From Ilumatobacteraceae bacterium (GTDB taxonomy: Bacteria; Actinomycetota; Acidimicrobiia; Acidimicrobiales; Ilumatobacteraceae): 8,018 nt of DNA. Below the pieces are notes generated by a model that saw only the letters and a program-made list of their open reading frames with translations, was not told the origin of the DNA and ran no database searches. The stretch is from contig JALOLG010000050.1 in the NCBI GenBank assembly GCA_025456105.1, positions 1-8,018 on the forward strand. Reading direction: 5' to 3'. Shown here in pieces: positions 6,601 through 8,018 of this stretch. A program made the translations under genes and the position numbers. Position 1 is the stretch's first letter; each line of letters begins with the position of its first letter.

Positions 6601-7037
6601 ACAAGGACGAGTACGAGGTGGCCCGCCTGCTGCTGCTCCCCGAGAGCCGCGCTGCGTACGAGGCCGTGGGCGGCCGGGGCACCCGCGTGACGCACCGCCT
6701 CCACCCGCCGGTGCTGCGGGCGCTCGGTGTGGAGCACAAGATCGGGCTGCGCCGGTCGGCCGGACCGGCGCTGCGTGCGCTGCGGGCGGCCAAGCGCCTG
6801 CGTGGCACGGCGCTCGACCCGTTCCGGTTCGGCGAGGTGCGCCGGACCGAGCGCGAGATGATCCCCGAGTACGAGGCCGCCGTCGACGTGCTGTGCGAGC
6901 GCCTCGCCGACGTCGGCATCGAGCGGGCCGCCCAGGTCGCTGCGCTGCCCGACCAGGTGCGCGGCTACGAGCACCTCAAGCTGCGGCGGGCACGCGCCTA
7001 CCGCGCCGAGCTGGCCGATACCCTCGCCCACTTGTGA
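3618..7037 (+). CDS. Indolepyruvate ferredoxin oxidoreductase, single-chain fusion
   Basis: A 1139-residue thiamine-diphosphate, iron-sulfur enzyme that oxidatively decarboxylates aryl-pyruvates with CoA, giving aryl-acetyl-CoA, CO2 and reduced ferredoxin (EC 1.2.7.8 type). Domain order: pyrimidine-binding domain (about 20-260, with FVSGYQGSPL and VNEELAATS, E87/E88); TPP-binding domain with YCSGCPHN (C433, C436), GIGCH (C456), GDGTFFHSG (501-509) and LYNGTVAMTGGQ (N530), giving a GDG...N spacing normal for TPP enzymes; a ferredoxin-like segment with C638-x2-C641-x2-C644-x5-C650 and C671-x5-C677-x4-C682-P; the IorB/gamma-type domain beginning MSGIGGTGVVTVSQ (722-735) and containing GLSQKAGPVVSDLRI; and a helical C-terminal DUF6537-like domain (about 930-1125). 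IorA and IorB are separate proteins in archaea; this long fused form is known from aerobic bacteria. The GTG start has a good ribosome binding site. The gene follows the hydrolase by 27 bases and its stop overlaps the antiporter start. The precise arylpyruvate preference is unknown. Confidence 0.93.
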   Translation: MTVDERAEYRLTDRYALEDGRVFLSGVQAVARLAADQLRADRRTGLTTAAFVSGYQGSPLASFGEEAARVAAASPDLPIVVRPGVNEELAATSVMGSQLAVTLDDCRYDGVVGVWFGKGPGLDRASDAIRHAVFAGTSHRGGVVAVVGDDPAAKSSTLPSSSDATMVDLHMPILFPGDVQEALDLGRHAVALSRACGLWVGLKVVTAVADGTGTVDVHPDRVRPQIPHLVRPDGTPFEPRPSGRLLTPYTLDMEREFVELRSELAREYGRLNGLNRIAVRGPSDWIGIAASGHTYHEVREALQLLGLDGDDALRDAGVRLFHLLQPVPFDVHPLHEFADGITEILVVEEKNPTLERLVRDALYDLAERPRVLGRRDLDGEPLVPATGTLDADALLAPLRRVLARRLDDRLRPLPPAPRPSLIPLAVNRTPFYCSGCPHNVSTRAEPGTLVGGGIGCHAMVALMDPDRVGDVVGLTAMGGEGAQWIGMEPFVDRDHLVQNLGDGTFFHSGSLAVRAAVAAGSHITYKLLYNGTVAMTGGQDPAGQLDVPAVVRLLLTEGVTRVIVTTDDLDRYEPGALPEGVDVWDRTRLAEAQEALAAEPGVTVLLHDQACAAEKRRARSRGTLPAPTFRVVINERVCEGCGDCGDVSNCLSVQPVDTPFGRKTRIHQTSCNLDLTCLRGDCPSFATVTVEPAERRTTSVPAVDDLPAPVPLVDPDRFTVRMSGIGGTGVVTVSQVLGTAAMLDGRSVRGLDQTGLSQKAGPVVSDLRITRGEPTASNHAAAAGVDCLLAFDLLVAASDQHRRGAAADRTVVVASIDEEPTGQMVTHPDTPFPAVTGLRARLEEVSRADVDRWVDAAGVCSALFGSSQPANVLLLGVAVQAGAIPVDPAHVEQAIALNGVAVERNVAAFRWGRRWAVDPADVERRAGMPVAPPTETLDQLVDRLAADLVGHTSRAYARRFRDRVEQARAAERSVDPASTRFAEAVARHLHRLMAYKDEYEVARLLLLPESRAAYEAVGGRGTRVTHRLHPPVLRALGVEHKIGLRRSAGPALRALRAAKRLRGTALDPFRFGEVRRTEREMIPEYEAAVDVLCERLADVGIERAAQVAALPDQVRGYEHLKLRRARAYRAELADTLAHL

Positions 7038-8018
7038 CCGTCGGCTCCGTCCTGTTCATCGCCGCCGGCGTCGTGCTCCTCGTGGCCGGCGCCGAGGGCC
7101 TCGTGCGCGGAGCCGCCAGCATCGCCGCCCGCTTCGGGCTCTCGTCGATCATCATCGGCCTCACGGTCGTCGCGTTCGGCACGAGCACGCCCGAGCTCGC
7201 CGTGAGCGTCGGCTCGGCACTGCGCGACGAGGCCGACATCGCGATCGGCAACGTGGTCGGCTCCAACATCGCCAACGTGCTGCTGATCCTCGGCCTGTCC
7301 GCCGTGGTCGGCGGGGCGCTGGCCGTCACCCAGCGCATCGTGCGCATCGACGTGCCGATCATGATCGGGGTGTCGGTGCTGACGCTGCTCGTCGCGCTCG
7401 ACGGCGAGATCGCCCGCTGGGAGGGCGCCGGGCTCGTCGCCATCTTCATCGCGTGGCTGGCCTGGACGGTCATCGGTGCGCTGCGCGGCGACGCCCCCGA
7501 GATCGTGGCCGAGTACGACGAGGCGCTGCACCCCGAGGAGCTGAAGCAGCGCTCACTGCTCCTCGACGCCGCCTTCGTGGTCGGCGGGCTCGTGCTGCTC
7601 GTGGCCGGCTCGCAGCTCATGGTGTCGGGCGCCACCGACATCGCCGAGTCGCTGGGCGTGAGCGACGTGGTCATCGGCCTCACGGTGGTGGCCGTCGGCA
7701 CCTCGCTCCCCGAGCTCGCCACCTCGGTGCTGGCGGCGGTCCGTGGTGAGCGCGACATCGCCGTCGGCAACGTCGTGGGCTCGAACATCTTCAACATCCT
7801 CTCGGTGCTCGGCCTGACGGCGCTGTTCTCGCCATCGGCGCTGCCGGTGGCCGACGGCGTGCTCAACGTCGACATCCCGGTGATGATCGCCGTGGCGATC
7901 GCCTGCCTGCCGATGTTCGCCAACGGCTTCGAGCTGAAGCGCTGGGAGGGCACGATGTTCGTGGCCTTCTACGTCGTCTACACGGTGTGGCTCATCCTCG
8001 ACGCCAACGACCACGGCC
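7034..8018 (+). CDS. CaCA family calcium/sodium antiporter, 3' end outside window
   Basis: The first 328 residues of a cation/calcium exchanger of the bacterial YrbG type, an inner-membrane antiporter exchanging Ca2+ for Na+ or H+. The protein is almost wholly hydrophobic, with a 5+5 helix layout. The first alpha-repeat GLTVVAFGTSTPE...GNVVGSNIANVL is at 42-88 and the second, GLTVVAVGTSLPE...GNVVGSNIFNIL, at 215-261; E54 and E227 are the expected ion-binding glutamates. A charged linker (about 152-176, containing RGDAPEIVAEYDEALHPEE) joins the halves. The GTG at 7034 shares four bases (GTGA) with the stop of the oxidoreductase gene and has no ribosome binding site of its own, so translation is probably coupled. 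The frame stays open to the last base; relatives are about 310-370 residues, so little is missing. The family is certain; the ion pair is inferred. Confidence 0.93.
   Translation, partial: MTVGSVLFIAAGVVLLVAGAEGLVRGAASIAARFGLSSIIIGLTVVAFGTSTPELAVSVGSALRDEADIAIGNVVGSNIANVLLILGLSAVVGGALAVTQRIVRIDVPIMIGVSVLTLLVALDGEIARWEGAGLVAIFIAWLAWTVIGALRGDAPEIVAEYDEALHPEELKQRSLLLDAAFVVGGLVLLVAGSQLMVSGATDIAESLGVSDVVIGLTVVAVGTSLPELATSVLAAVRGERDIAVGNVVGSNIFNILSVLGLTALFSPSALPVADGVLNVDIPVMIAVAIACLPMFANGFELKRWEGTMFVAFYVVYTVWLILDANDHG
7157..7816 (+). repeat. Internal gene duplication: the two alpha-repeats of the antiporter
   Basis: Bases 7157-7297 (residues 42-88) and 7676-7816 (residues 215-261) encode 47-residue blocks that align without gaps; I count 34 identical residues by eye. 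At DNA level the 16-mer TCATCGGCCTCACGGT is exact at 7152-7167 and 7671-7686. These are the alpha-1 and alpha-2 repeats that build the ion path in CaCA exchangers, inserted in opposite orientations in the membrane. The duplication is an ancient family trait, not a recent event. Confidence 0.85.

Noticed and set aside
3789..7031. 1080-codon open frame on the minus strand covering nearly all of the oxidoreductase gene
   Set aside because: Its translation is a low-complexity mix rich in Arg, His, Gly, Val and Ala with no recognisable domain. It arises because extreme GC3 bias in the real gene removes stop codons from the opposite strand.
1..8018. Search for CRISPR arrays, tRNA or rRNA genes, insertion sequences, phage genes and attachment sites
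   Set aside because: No regular spaced repeats, no cloverleaf or rRNA-like segments, no transposase or integrase motifs and no flanking repeats were seen by reading. A covariance-model and IS search would settle this.

Overview
The window reads as chromosomal DNA from a high-G+C Gram-positive bacterium, most likely an actinobacterium (possibly Acidimicrobiia-like). The grounds are: G+C of roughly 70% by eye, strong GC3 bias that opens long shadow frames on both strands, frequent GTG starts, head-of-transcript genes without Shine-Dalgarno sequences, and protein types common in that phylum. The taxonomic call is inference. Coding density is very high: the longest gap between genes is about 87 bases, and no stretch over 300 bases lacks a gene.

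Layout. (1) Bases 1-1170 (+) hold the 3' part of a CocE/NonD-type serine hydrolase, cut by the window's left edge. (2) Converging on it is a complete vapB-vapC type II toxin-antitoxin pair on the minus strand (1739 down to 1121). Toxin and antitoxin overlap by 11 bases, and the toxin's 3' end runs 50 bases antisense into the hydrolase gene. (3) A 54-base divergent intergenic region separates vapB from an XRE/MmyB-like regulator gene (1794-2618, +). It carries a TACAC-N6-GTGTA inverted repeat and two -10-like hexamers. (4) A strong hairpin made from a repeated 12-mer sits on the regulator's stop codon. (5) From 2706 to the right edge run three tightly packed plus-strand genes: an alpha/beta hydrolase, a 1139-residue single-chain indolepyruvate ferredoxin oxidoreductase (IorA/IorB-type domains fused), and a CaCA-family sodium/calcium antiporter open at the right edge. 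The spacings are 27 bases and then a 4-base GTGA overlap, so these three probably form one transcription unit.

How the genes may work together. The regulator lies just upstream of the hydrolase in the same orientation and is a plausible controller of it, because MmyB-like regulators are often found next to oxidoreductase or hydrolase genes. The ferredoxin oxidoreductase would turn aryl-pyruvates from Trp, Phe or Tyr into aryl-acetyl-CoA while reducing ferredoxin. The hydrolase substrate and the reason for coupling an ion antiporter to this enzyme are not evident from sequence. The vapBC pair is an independent stability or stress module.

I saw no CRISPR array, tRNA, rRNA, insertion sequence or phage gene. 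No clearly new system stands out. The most unusual points are the coupled oxidoreductase-antiporter arrangement, the hairpin over a stop codon, and the recurring -10-like hexamer exactly six bases before three start codons.
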